The notes below the pieces were generated by a model. It ran no database searches and was not told the DNA's origin. It worked only from the letters and a program-made list of their open reading frames with translations. A stretch of DNA of 64,000 bases from Moringa oleifera (taxonomy: Eukaryota; Streptophyta; Magnoliopsida; Brassicales; Moringaceae), in NCBI GenBank assembly GCA_021397835.1, contig JAJFZO010000234.1:2181001-2245000 (forward strand), in the 5' to 3' direction. Position 1 is the first letter of the stretch. Each line of letters begins with the position of its first letter. Both the position numbers and the translations under genes were made by a program. Below, one piece after another: positions 1 through 9,879 of the stretch.

Positions 1-73
1 TCATGATTTTTTTCATTTTGACTAAAACCGTTCCAAACTATTTTCAAATTAGTTTTCAGCATAGAGGTTTTAT

Positions 74-283
74 ATGGGGAGTATTCCCGAAATACTTCCA
101 CGATCAGTTTACCAAGGCTTTAAAGACATTTCAAAAAATGTGAATATTCCTGAGAAAATAATGTTTTTAATATTTGCCACTGTCTTTTCAATACCTTGGA
201 TCTTTTGTAGAGATTATGTGATAATTCAACAATTACCAATCCCTTACAACCAGACCCTGGCTAGACAAATAAGAATCAAGTAG
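74..283 (+). pseudogene. Fragment resembling a caulimovirid coat-protein region
   Basis: A 69-codon open stretch contains a hydrophobic segment (FLIFATVFSIPWIF) followed by a basic end and a TAG. Reading continues in other frames to about position 420. The hydrophobic 'IPWI' block before a basic segment resembles the region upstream of the zinc knuckle in caulimovirid coat proteins, but this rests on recall of the family pattern only. No promoter or start context is apparent, and it is probably part of the scrambled viral locus rather than a gene. Confidence 0.35.
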
Positions 284-626
284 TAAAGATCATTCAAAAT
301 AGAACTGGCGAAATCATCAGTAATTCTCAAATGGTTGACAAATAATCCTAACAAGACTACTCAGCTAGTACAGACTCCATCATCTTCCTCCAAGAATCAA
401 CTTCAAATATATATATATCCCCAACAACATCCGAAAAAGATTACAGAAGAAAACTCAAAGAAGCCCTATCCCAATTAGGAAGTGATTCAGATGAAAAGGA
501 TAATAAAGCACCAATAGGAAGCAAGGGGTCATCTGACCCGTATGTAGGCCAAATGAACATAAAATCCTTTTGAATTTTAAAAGCAAGAGACATGCATAGC
601 AAGAAAAAGGATTCGGTGTCTAAAAA

Positions 627-775
627 AAAAAAAGGCAAACTACAAAAGGCACTCGCAACAGGCAAACTATAGGAGGTATTGGATTTACAAGAGGCACTAG
701 GTCAACAGAACTCATGAAAAAGAACTACAAGAGCAAGATTCCTAGAAAATCTCTCTTTCAACCTTCACTCACTAC
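627..775 (+). repeat. Module repeated in the pararetroviral locus, copy 1
   Basis: A unit of about 150 bp built of 'GGCAAACTA...AAGGCACTC' blocks followed by 'GAGGCACTAGGTCAACAGAA' and ending near 'CCTTCACTCACTAC'. The same unit recurs at 4740-4868 and 4870-5005. A short inverted T-run/A-run hairpin followed by AAAGCTGAGC sits just after it (770-805) and again at 938-972. Confidence 0.6.
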
Positions 776-986
776 TTTTTTTTTCAAAAAAGAAAAGCTG
801 AGCTGAAAAGAAAAGAAAAGAAAACATATCAAAGAAAGACATTGAGAGGACATCCACAGAGATGATCATTTCACAGAACGATGAAGATTGTATAGAATCA
901 ATGGTGTAAGAAAAGAAATAATCTTACGGCCTTCACTCGCTACTTTTTCTTTTGAAAAAGAAAAGCTGAGCCGATAAGATTTTACA

Positions 987-1400
987 ATGCAAGATACAAG
1001 AGGAATCCAAAGGACACAAGATTTTACAATACATCAAGACATATCATCAAGACAAAAAGAATCCAAAGGACACATGAAAGACACATCAAGACACATCAAG
1101 GCGTTTCAAAGAAATAAAGACAAAGAAAAAAGAATCAAAAGGACATCAATCAAGACATATCAAGGCACATCAAGGCAATCAAGACAAAGAACAAAGAATC
1201 AAAAGTATATCAATAAAGACACATCAAAGCAATCAAGACAAAAAAAAAATTAAAAGAACAATCAAGACAAAGAAATAAAAAGACATCAAGGCACATCAAA
1301 GCAATAAAAAAAAAAAGAATCAAAAAGACAATCAAGACAAAGAAACAAAGGACATCAAGGCATATTAAAGCAATCAAGATAAAGAAAAAAAGAATCAAAA
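987..1400 (+). repeat. Purine-rich degenerate tandem repeat (ACATCAAGACAAAGAA type)
   Basis: About 400 bp made of variants of ACATCAAGACA/AAAGAATCAAAAGGAC with a loose 25-40 bp period, almost without pyrimidine runs. It lies directly upstream of the TATA-like box at 1438. The open frames across it, lysine-rich on + and hydrophobic on -, are by-products of the base composition. Confidence 0.65.
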
Positions 1401-1437
1401 GAACAACTATTTCACAAGAAAATCAAGACTCTCCCAT

Positions 1438-1445
1438 TATAAAAG
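1438..1445 (+). promoter_or_regulatory. TATA-like box of a probable pararetroviral promoter
   Basis: TATAAAAG followed by GAGCC, at the edge of the purine-rich array and 197 bp before an AATAAA. In caulimovirids such as CaMV the promoter TATA box is followed by a transcript start about 30 bp on and by a poly(A) signal inside the leader some 160-180 nt after the start. The spacing here fits that layout. Activity is not shown. Confidence 0.45.
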
Positions 1446-1634
1446 GAGCCTAAATGCAAGAAGCAAAGCAGAGAGTGCAAGAGTGAGTTCACAAGACATT
1501 CTAAAGCCCTCTTCCTAATCAACCAAGGCCAAGACTTCCAAGACTTAGTTTCCTTCAAAACCTTATCCTTCAAGACCTTTACCTTCAAGATCTTTTCTCG
1601 ATCGAACTTGTCTCGATCTTTTCTTTTTTGCATG

Positions 1635-1640
1635 AATAAA
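1635..1640 (+). terminator. AATAAA poly(A) signal in the probable viral leader
   Basis: AATAAA within GCATGAATAAATACTTTTTG, about 167 nt after the start expected from the TATA box at 1438. The intervening leader is rich in CAAGA/CTTCAAGA, some of which can pair (for example 1530-1600). The position matches the leader poly(A) site of pararetroviruses. Confidence 0.45.
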
Positions 1641-1946
1641 TACTTTTTGTATTACAAATTAAAGGTAAAATTTTGAGAATGCTTCTATAAGCTTTTTTCA
1701 ACCAATATCGGCATGAAATAAAATATCGTTTCAATATTTCAAAGTTTTATTACTATTTTCATTACTGCTTTAATTTCATTACTATTTTCATTATTGTTTT
1801 TCATTACTATTTTACATTATCGCTTTAATTACTATTTTATTGTTTTTTTTTACTATTTACTGCTTCTCCATATTTGCCTTAGTGCTCTAAGCTTTTGGAC
1901 TATTTTGATTAAAAGAGTAAAGTTTGAAAGGGCCAAACTTAAAAAT

Positions 1947-2290
1947 TTATGTCTTGGGAGTAGTAATTTCTCTACTGTTGTTGCCTGCCTTCATCTGTAT
2001 TACAAGCAAAGATTTATTAGTCATAGTATTGTCTTGTATAGAATTTTTTCTTAGTAAACTCAATTCTTTATTTGTTGGAGAAGTAATAAATTTAAAAGTA
2101 ATAGATTGTCCTAATCCTTTAGAATGCATCCATACCAGTGTTAAGAATGGAGCCCCTAATACCAATCCTTGTTGAATATCTTTGACTAATATGAAAGAGA
2201 TTTTTATGCAGTATCCCTCAATACATATTGTTGCTTTGGTAAGCTTGTACTTTATTTGTAATCTAGCACCATTGGCCCCATAAAATTTTT
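1947..2290 (-). pseudogene. Aspartic-protease region fragment of a caulimovirid polyprotein
   Basis: Read on the minus strand from about 2290 to 1947, with one or two frame changes, this matches the C-terminal half of a retroviral-type aspartic protease. It has the conserved 'hydrophobic-LGAPFLT' block near 2160 and then the linker leading towards reverse transcriptase. The N-terminal part with the catalytic D-T/S-G is missing, because the sequence above 2330 switches to a movement-protein piece on the other strand. No reverse transcriptase follows below 1947. Confidence 0.55.
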
Positions 2291-2331
2291 TATTTGTTTT
2301 TTAATAATATTGAACAGGTACTAATCCTTCG

Positions 2332-3180
2332 ATGTTAAGTCAATTTATCAAATAGGATCATTTGAATTAAAACAAGATTGTTCAATAAAATGGTAAAAAA
2401 GACAATATCAATCAATAATGAAAACCAAATGATTCAATTGTTCAATAAAAAACACTTAAGCACAATATATACCTACGTAGAGGTACTTGCAAATAGGACT
2501 AGTACAAGTCGTCATAAAACCATTATATAGACTAGGACTAGATATTCCCATGCGATTATATTTAAGAAACGCAAGACACTTAAGATTTTCAAATTCATTA
2601 TTAGCAACAATACAATCAAATTTAGCAAATGATACAGTGTATTTCAATTGTTATCTTAATTTTTCTATAGACCTACAAGACCCCCACATATTAGATATAC
2701 TCATACTTAATGTTCAAACAAAAAATTTAGAAGTAAAAGACAAAATGAGAAGTATCACTTTAGTCTATAGGATATACTGTAAGGTTATGTCCACAACCTT
2801 GAACCCAAAAGCTAAAAAGGTCTCTAAACCAGGAGAAACCATTTTACTAGAAGCCAATAATCAATATGCCAATACCATGATACCAAAATCAATCAAGTGG
2901 TCAGAATTAACATTTTCAAATGATTGAAAATTAGCTAGTATCAACTCACTTAGAGAAGTCAAAACAACACAAGTAGCAAGAATAGAATAACAACCTGATG
3001 GTAATGTTATGCTAAGATTTGCATCAATAAGGGAATCAAGAATTAGAATTAAGGAAATTCTTCCTGTAAGATCATCAGTATCCAGTAACATAGCAAAAAG
3101 AATGACCATAGATTTGGATCCATTAGATGGAGAAAGATCTATAATACAACCACTAGAAACTAGAGTAGATTAGGATCCCA
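2332..3180 (+). pseudogene. Caulimovirid movement-protein fragment, copy A (+)
   Basis: The best preserved viral piece. The open stretch at 2487-2927 shows the 30K-superfamily pattern expected of caulimovirid movement proteins: VQVVIKPL, a GL-x-P-x block, NARHLRFSNSLL, and a YFNCYLNF block. Upstream (2332-2486) the frame carries stops, and downstream it continues with interruptions to about 3180. The 5' boundary GATGTTAAGTC is shared with the other two copies. It is a decayed genomic copy with no evidence of expression. Confidence 0.65.
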
Positions 3181-3489
3181 CAATTTCAAGAATTTATTCA
3201 GATAATCGGTCCCCTTCTTACTAAACAATGAAGGATTATGAGTCCCAACTCAATATGATTATGACTGAGTTTAGATAAATGAGGAACTATTAAGAAATGA
3301 TTTCAATTTAGAAGAAAATAAACAAAAATAAGAATGGTTCATGAAAACATATTCAAGAGAACAAAGCCAAATGATTAGGAAACATATTATAAGGAGATGG
3401 AAATAATAAGAGAAAACATAAGATTCTTTAGTGATTTGAAAAATATGCACAAAGAAGCAAGATAAAGTATCCTTTTGATGATCGAATCA

Positions 3490-3990
3490 CAATAGAGAAA
3501 GCAACTCAAAAATGGTGTATGGCTAGAAACACAGAGATAGTTAGAATATACCTTCCTTTAAAACAAATAGAAATGCAATATCATGGTAATCCAATAGTAG
3601 CATCCCCATTCAAGCAGCCCAATGAATATAGAAGTCAAAATGAACCAAACATATATGAGGATGTAATCTTAATATATCAACAAAACAACTACACTAATTA
3701 GATTTTACACATAGTAGCTAAGCAAGTTGATCGTATTGAAAAAAAAAGTCAATATCCAAAAGGAAAACAAGAAGTAGGAAACTCTAGTACAAAAAAAGTA
3801 TTTAGTGATCTCAATAGACCCATTTTAAAGATATATGATGTACCTAGAGACCAATTACCAACCCTGACAAAAGAAGATGGTAGCATCCTTGAAGAAATAA
3901 AAAAGAAGCTGTATGCATTAACCACAAGTAAGGATTTAGGAAAAAGATAATTGAACACAATAGGAAGGTGGGATACATCATCATAAATAG
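3490..3990 (+). pseudogene. Further viral coding debris downstream of movement-protein copy A
   Basis: Short open pieces (3519-3701, and another frame at about 3735-3950) are polar and rich in Q, N and K. They lie collinear with the movement-protein fragment and could be the following coat-protein or virion-associated region of the same polyprotein. Several stops interrupt them and there is no diagnostic motif, so the assignment rests mainly on position. Confidence 0.35.
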
Positions 3991-4094
3991 AACAAAAAGA
4001 AGAAATAGGAATGTTAGAAGAACAATTTGATGAGATAATGAACTAACTCTGGAAGTGAGTCTTGTAGGTCTACAGAGAAATTAGGATAACAATT

Positions 4095-4490
4095 GAAATA
4101 GACTAGACCATTAGCTAAATTTGATTATATTATTGTTAATAATGAATTTAAAAATCTTAAATATCTTGCATCTCTTAAACATAATAGTATAGAAATATCT
4201 AGTTCTAGTCTATATAATGGTTTTATGGCAACTTGTATTAGTCCTATATGCCAGTCCTATACATAAGTATATGTTATGCTAAAGTGTTTTTATTGAACAG
4301 TTGAACCATTTGGTTTTCATTATTGATTGATATTATCTTTTCTACTGTTTTTATTGAATAATCTTATTTTAATTCAAATGATCCTATTTGATAAATTGAC
4401 TTAACATCTTGTTTAGGTATTGACCAGTTTTGTAAGTCTTGTTCTACTTTTGCTATATTGATTTCTATACCATTGACTACATTTTTCATA
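4095..4490 (-). pseudogene. Caulimovirid movement-protein fragment, inverted copy B (-)
   Basis: The reverse complement of 4095-4260 repeats the DNA of 2487-2620 with scattered changes, and 4290-4405 repeats 2332-2450. This copy therefore faces the opposite way and is truncated at the same conserved core. On its own strand it extends about 90 bp further upstream of the shared GATGTTAAGTC boundary than the other copies and joins the zinc-knuckle piece. Confidence 0.65.
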
Positions 4491-4503
4491 TTTTCTTCTT
4501 ATT

Positions 4504-4776
4504 CTAACTCATTACTGGTTGAGGATTCCCCTCTTGAACATGTTTTGGGCCTATCGTATTTTTCAATATATTGATTATTTTTTCTTTGATTTCTTCTGAT
4601 ATTTTTAATTCACTAATTTGTTGTTTTACATTGCAATTTTTTACGTAATGTCCTGTTTTATCACACCTATAACATTTAATGATAGTAAGCCTCTTGGTTG
4701 TTTTGGTAGGTTTATCAGACCTTCTTGGTTTTTCTTTAAAAAAAGGCAAACTATAAGAGGCACTCACAATAGGCAA
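4504..4776 (-). pseudogene. Zinc-knuckle (coat-protein-like) fragment
   Basis: A 90-codon minus-strand open stretch with one retroviral-type zinc knuckle, CX2CX4HX4C (CYRCDKTGHYVKNC), in a basic context, followed by an acidic/lysine helix-like tail. Such a knuckle near the coat-protein C-terminus is typical of caulimovirids. It lies immediately upstream of movement-protein copy B on the same strand, so the local order is coat-like then movement. That differs from the movement-then-coat order usual in the family and probably reflects rearrangement. Confidence 0.6.
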
Positions 4777-5005
4777 ACTACATGAGGCATTACGTCTACA
4801 AGAGGCACTAGGTCAACAGAAGAAGAACTACAAGAATAAGATTCTTGGAGAACCTCTCTTCCAGCCTTCAAACAGGCAAACTACAAGAGGCACTCACAAC
4901 AGGCAAATTATAAGAGGCACTAGGTCTAGGTCAATAGAACTCATGAAGAAGAACTGCAAGAATAAGATTCCTGGAGAAGCTCTTTTCCAACCTTCACTTA
5001 TTACT
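4740..5005 (+). repeat. Tandem pair of the same module, copies 2 and 3
   Basis: Two head-to-tail copies (about 4740-4868 and 4870-5005) of the unit seen at 627-775. They share the GGCAAACTA, GAGGCACT and AAGATTC(C/T)TGGAGAA blocks in the same order. They lie between the minus-strand zinc-knuckle piece and the third movement-protein piece. Function is unknown; the unit could be non-coding virus leader sequence or a host repeat caught in the locus. Confidence 0.6.
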
Positions 5006-5020
5006 GTATACCCAAATAAG

Positions 5021-5250
5021 ATGTTAAGTCCATTTATCAAATAGAATCATTTGAATTAAAACAAGATTATTCAATTAAAACGGTAAAAAAGACAATATCA
5101 ATCAATAATGAAAACCAAATGGTTCAACTGTTCAATAAAAACACTAGCACAACATATATCTACATATAAGTACTTGCATGTAGGATTAGTATAAGTTACC
5201 ATAAAACTATTATATAGACTAGGACTAGATATTTCCATACAATTATGTGA
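5021..5250 (+). pseudogene. Caulimovirid movement-protein fragment, copy C (+), 5' part only
   Basis: The DNA repeats 2332-2555 closely, starting at the same GATGTTAAGTC boundary, and breaks off after about 230 bp at ATACAATTATGTG. It contains stops. It marks the right edge of the viral locus. Confidence 0.65.
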
Positions 5251-5254
5251 CTCT

Positions 5255-7188
5255 ACTCATAACCCACGAAACTCTGAAAGACACAAAGGAAATGGGAAGC
5301 AAATTAAATGATAATAAAAAATTAAAATACACTTCTTTTTTTAATTTTTTTAAAATATAAAACAAATTAATATAAATAACTTGCGGCCAAAAAGATAATG
5401 CATGGTGAATCTTTAAAAGAAATCATATAAAAATATATCATTATAAAATAAAATCAATACTAATGATAGTGATAGGAATAATAAAAAGAAAACATTTTTA
5501 ATTGAACATGCATTGGTGGTGGGTTGAAAAAATATCTAGTTTTACTAATTTGAAGTTTTTTATTTTTTTAAATAAAAAATATTTATTAGGTCACATTTGA
5601 TTAACAAATATGTTAGATTTTTAAATTTTTTTCAAAAAGTAAAAAGTAAAACAAACTTCTTTAAGCTTTTTATTTTTCAGAGATATTTTACATTGTTTTC
5701 AATAATCCTTATAATTCCAAAAATTGTTGAAGCAAAGTTGATCGATCATTTGTCAATTTTTTTGGTTATCTTTTGGGACGCTAGAAAAAAAACTCGACAT
5801 TGTGAGGTTTGAGTGTTTTATTTTTCTGTTTGAAATTCGGTCACAAGTGGGTAAAAGCTCAAAAGTTTTCTTAAATTTCATTTGTTGTCTTGTATATAGA
5901 TTAAAGACATAATTGATAGACAAAAATTTGGCCCTCTTTGTTGTTCGCTTCATACTTATCTTTTGAGGATGTAAGTTGATTTTACATGAATAAGGAGACT
6001 TGTAATTTTTTAGTACATTTTTCATACAAATTTATAAATGTTCTTTATGCGTAGATAATATATTATTAAAATTACTCACACAAAAATATAAATTTTTATA
6101 TATATATAACTAATTAAATTAAATATATTTATATATTTATTATAGGAGTGAAAATAAATTATATTTGTTGTATTTGTTATGTGTTAAAAATTAATTTTAT
6201 TTATTATGTTTATTATGTGTCATATATATATATATGTGAATAATTAAATTAAATTAATTCATATAATTATTTACATTTTATCATGTGCGAGTAAAGTGTT
6301 ATACCCACACTACTTCTAGAGGTAAACTCATTTCAGAGCTTAATTGAAATTTTTTTGTAAAATTTTAGTTGATGTGATAATTTTTTTATTACGTTGCTTA
6401 CATAATTTTGTAAATATTATTTATATATAGATAATATATTATAAATTTATCCATACATAAATTTAAATGTTAAATAGTTAAATTAATAAATTAATAAATT
6501 TATTTATATTTTATTATGTGTAAGTAAATTTTGTTATGTGTAAAATAAAATCATTTAAGACTTTATCATAAAATATAATAAAATATTTGTTTATAAAATT
6601 AAATATAAAATAGTGTGCTAAATAATAATAAATTAATAAAATATAATATAATAATATAATTTATAATCAATGTTAATACAAAAAAATAGAATTTTATGAT
6701 AATTTTTAAAATTTTTCACACACTATCAGATAATTTTTATTAAAATAATTTCAATATTTATAAAAATATAATTAAATTTATAATAAATTTAATTAAAATA
6801 ATTCAATATCTTATTTTATAATCAATGAATAAATTAATATCATGAAATAATATTTTTATAATAAAAAATTAATTATTATAATAAATAAATAAATAATTAA
6901 TTATTTTGATAAATGATTTTAAATTATACTTAAAAGATGCAAGAAAGCAAACTTAACCTGTGCCTTCTACTTATATGCCCATCAAGTAATTATATTATTT
7001 TCTTTCAGTATAATTTCTTAAATCATAATTTATTATCTTTATTTTTGTGTTAAAAAAGAAAATACTATTTTAATTTTTCCATTTTAGTTTACTTCTATTT
7101 GTGTTTTCTTTCATAGATTAAGAATGAGTGTTGATCTTTTATAGTCCTTCCAGAATTAGGGTCAATTATATATACATAAGGGTGAGCG
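5255..7188. other. AT-rich intergenic DNA, no gene seen
   Basis: Long A/T runs, poly(AT) microsatellites and many stops in all frames. I see no coding pattern or recognisable element here. Confidence 0.6.
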
Positions 7189-7607
7189 TTCGGTTAGTAT
7201 AGTCGATTCGGTTTAAAAATTTAAAAAACCGAATTAACTAATTTTTTTTTAAAAATCCAAAATCGATTGAATATGAAAAAATAACCGATTAAATCGAACC
7301 AAAAAATTTTTATCAGTTAATCGGTAATCGAATTAACTGATAATTATTTAAATTTAAATTTTATATTTTTTAAAAAATTATTATTAATAATATTAATAAA
7401 ATTAATAAAATTAATTAATTAGTAAATTAAAATTAATTTTTTGATCGATTTCGATTTTAAAAAAATTAACCAAAAATTGATAAAAGAATCAAAAAAATCG
7501 ATTTATAAACCAATTTAAAATAAAAAAAATTTAAAAATTAAACCGAATTAACCGAAATCAATTCAGTTTATCGATTTTTTTGGTTTTAACTGAATTATGC
7601 TCACCCC
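7189..7607. mobile_element. MITE-like element with GGGTGAGC termini
   Basis: About 420 bp bounded by AGGGTGAGCGTTCGGTT on the left and the inverse complement of AGGGGTGAGCATAATTCAG on the right. The inside is AT-rich and rich in CGGTT/AACCG words that pair across the element. The flanks are TATATACATA and TATATATATA, compatible with an 8-bp target duplication. Elements with 'GGGTGAGC..TTCGGTT' ends are common in plants and are usually classed as hAT-like MITEs. Confidence 0.6.
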
Positions 7608-8074
7608 TATATATATATATATTATAAATTTCCTCTTCAAGGCCGTGTTAATTGGCAACTCGCATGTGCACCAGTCTAATATAGTAAAAATTATATATCA
7701 CATATTATACTTTTAATGCTAGTTTCAATTCCATATTTCTAAATGTTAAATTAACTATTCAATAAAAAATAATAAATTGCTTTTGTTTTTCAAATCTTCA
7801 TGTTAAAATTTCATATTTCTATAATTTATATCATATTTATCGTTCATTCTTTTAGATTTTTATTAATAATTATTACTCATATAAATATAAAATTTTTTAT
7901 AGTAAATATAAATTACTAAATTATAAATTTGATTCAAAAATTGTAAAGACTTTTTTGTTTTAATGGTTAATTTGATATGATTTTATATTGCATTATATAT
8001 TTATTTATATCTTTGTTTATTATTTTCTTATTAATTACAAAATAATGTTATAATTAGAGATCAAAATGGTTATG

Positions 8075-8105
<31 letters not shown>

Positions 8106-8205
8106 TACATATATACATATATATGGGTATATAGAATTTATAATGTGCTTATATTTGATTAATTTTACATTTTTTCGAATAAATACAATGATGTGGGTAA
8201 CTTAA

Positions 8206-8717
8206 ATGGGTGATCACGATTCGGTTCAATTGGTGAATCAAATTGTAACTTTTAAATTTTAAACTAAACTGGAATCGGTATAAACGATTCTAATTTTGAA
8301 CCATAACTGAAATAATTTTAAAAATAATTTGATTATGATTCATGTAAATTTTGAACTGAAACCAAAACCGACGGTTCAAAATTGGCGATTTCGGTTCAAT
8401 TTTTAATTAAATTAAATTTTAAAATTTAAAAAATAATTTTAATTTAAAATACGTATTTTAATAAAAATATGATTATTTTTATTTTTATTAAAAATTTATA
8501 ATTAAAATAAAATACTAAATTTGTAATTAAAATATGAACTAAACCAAACCTAAACTACTTATGAACGAAAACTTGAATCGAAACCTGAACTGCTTTTGAA
8601 TTGAACCTTAACTGAAATTGCAGCTTAACGGTTCAGGTTTCGATTCATCTAATCATGAACTTTGAACCAATGATTCAGAATCGAAATTGAACTGAACCCA
8701 AACCGTGACCACCCCAA
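8206..8717. mobile_element. MITE-like element with GGGTGGTCACGGTT-type termini
   Basis: About 510 bp. The left end ATGGGTGATCACGATTCGGT and the reverse complement of the right end TTGGGGTGGTCACGGTTTGG match over most positions. Many GGTTC/GAACC words are mirrored across the centre, giving a long imperfect hairpin. No coding sequence is present. It is a second, unrelated foldback-like family near the one at 7189. Confidence 0.6.
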
Positions 8718-9023
8718 TTTTTAGAGTCTACGTATATGATAAAATTTTTGAATTTTATAGATTTTAAAAATTATTTTAAATAAAAATTAAATTTAAATGT
8801 ATTTTTAATGTATTATTTTTTTTTATGCAATTTATGAATTTTTGTTTTCATACTCAAAAAAAATTTTGAACAAGGATCAGTTCAAGTTACTCATGATCAT
8901 GCAGAATCTTAACCTTTCACATCATCAGATAAATAGGTGCTATGTGGCCAATGTAGAACTATTTAACATCTGTCTATGGCTAGCCAACCATGTTTAAGGC
9001 AACACCTACCCTCATTTTTCTTA

Positions 9024-9140
9024 GGATAATTTTTATATTTAGGCCTTCGCACATGTGATTTTACAAAAATAACCAATATTACTAATTTATTTTTTTAGCA
9101 CTTTCTGAACAGTTTCGGACCAAGTTACCCTTAATGAAAA
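9024..9140 (+). repeat. Left terminal inverted repeat of the MULE
   Basis: Aligns with the reverse complement of 18664-18779 at roughly two-thirds identity by eye. The best blocks are ATTTTACAAAAA/GTTTTGTAAAAC, TTACTAATTT and TTTTTTAGCACTT. The element is taken to begin at GGATAATTTT. Confidence 0.5.
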
Positions 9141-9879
9141 GCAACAATTACATTCTTACTCACTAAAAAGAATACCAAAAGTCAAACCTAACATTTTCCC
9201 CCATTCTCTCACAGTGTCTTCATCTCTTCGCGTCTCTTGCAATCTCTCTCTCTACATTTAAGTGATTTTGTGTTTGTTTTTATAAATTGATTATCCAAAA
9301 ATATCGAGGAACTATCGAAGGTATTAGAAATTTGTAAGGGTATGTTTTAAAACGATTATTTTGGCATAAAGTTTAGATTTTTTGCATTTTAGATACCCAC
9401 GGACCAAATCTTCTTACTACGTCTGATTCTCTATTTTCTTTTACATGTTTAATTTTATTTTTGTATACGAAAACTTGATTAAATGCTTACGTCATATTTT
9501 AAATGATTTAAGTTGCTAGTTTATGAATCTCTAATGACTGGGTATATTGGTGTGTATTATTTTCATTTTTCTTTCAACGCTTTGAAGCTAATTAATTTTC
9601 TTTTAGAACATTAGGTATATTGATGTGTATATTGGTGTGTATTATGTGCGTAAACTGCGTTTTACTCTTTCATTTGTTGTGTTTGACCTTAAATTTCGCA
9701 AATGTTGCTAACTTGGGTTTAAGTCATATGAATTAAACCTAACATGTTAAGTTTCGTATTAAGTTTTATACTTTCGTATCAACATTTTAAGTTTTTGTAT
9801 CAATTTTTTTAATTTCATATCAACATTTTATAAATTCTTAATACATTCATCCATTATTTATTTATTTATTTCTGTATAG

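Larger units (their letters stand above)
62..5250. mobile_element. Scrambled endogenous pararetrovirus (Caulimoviridae-like) locus
   Basis: This stretch is a mosaic of short, broken pieces resembling caulimovirid genes. They comprise a coat-protein-like piece, a promoter/leader-like piece, a protease piece on -, movement-protein pieces at 2332 (+), 4490 (-) and 5021 (+), and a zinc-knuckle piece on -. None is an intact gene, because stops and frameshifts interrupt all of them. Plant genomes commonly hold such pararetroviral fossils, integrated by non-homologous recombination. The inverted and repeated arrangement suggests concatenation or recombination before or after integration. The genus is uncertain; a petuvirus/florendovirus-like source is possible. 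Confidence 0.75.

Noticed and set aside
1210..1398. Very hydrophobic 62-codon frame on - resembling a membrane protein
   Set aside because: It is the complement of a purine-rich repeat, so Phe/Leu/Ile codons arise from composition alone.
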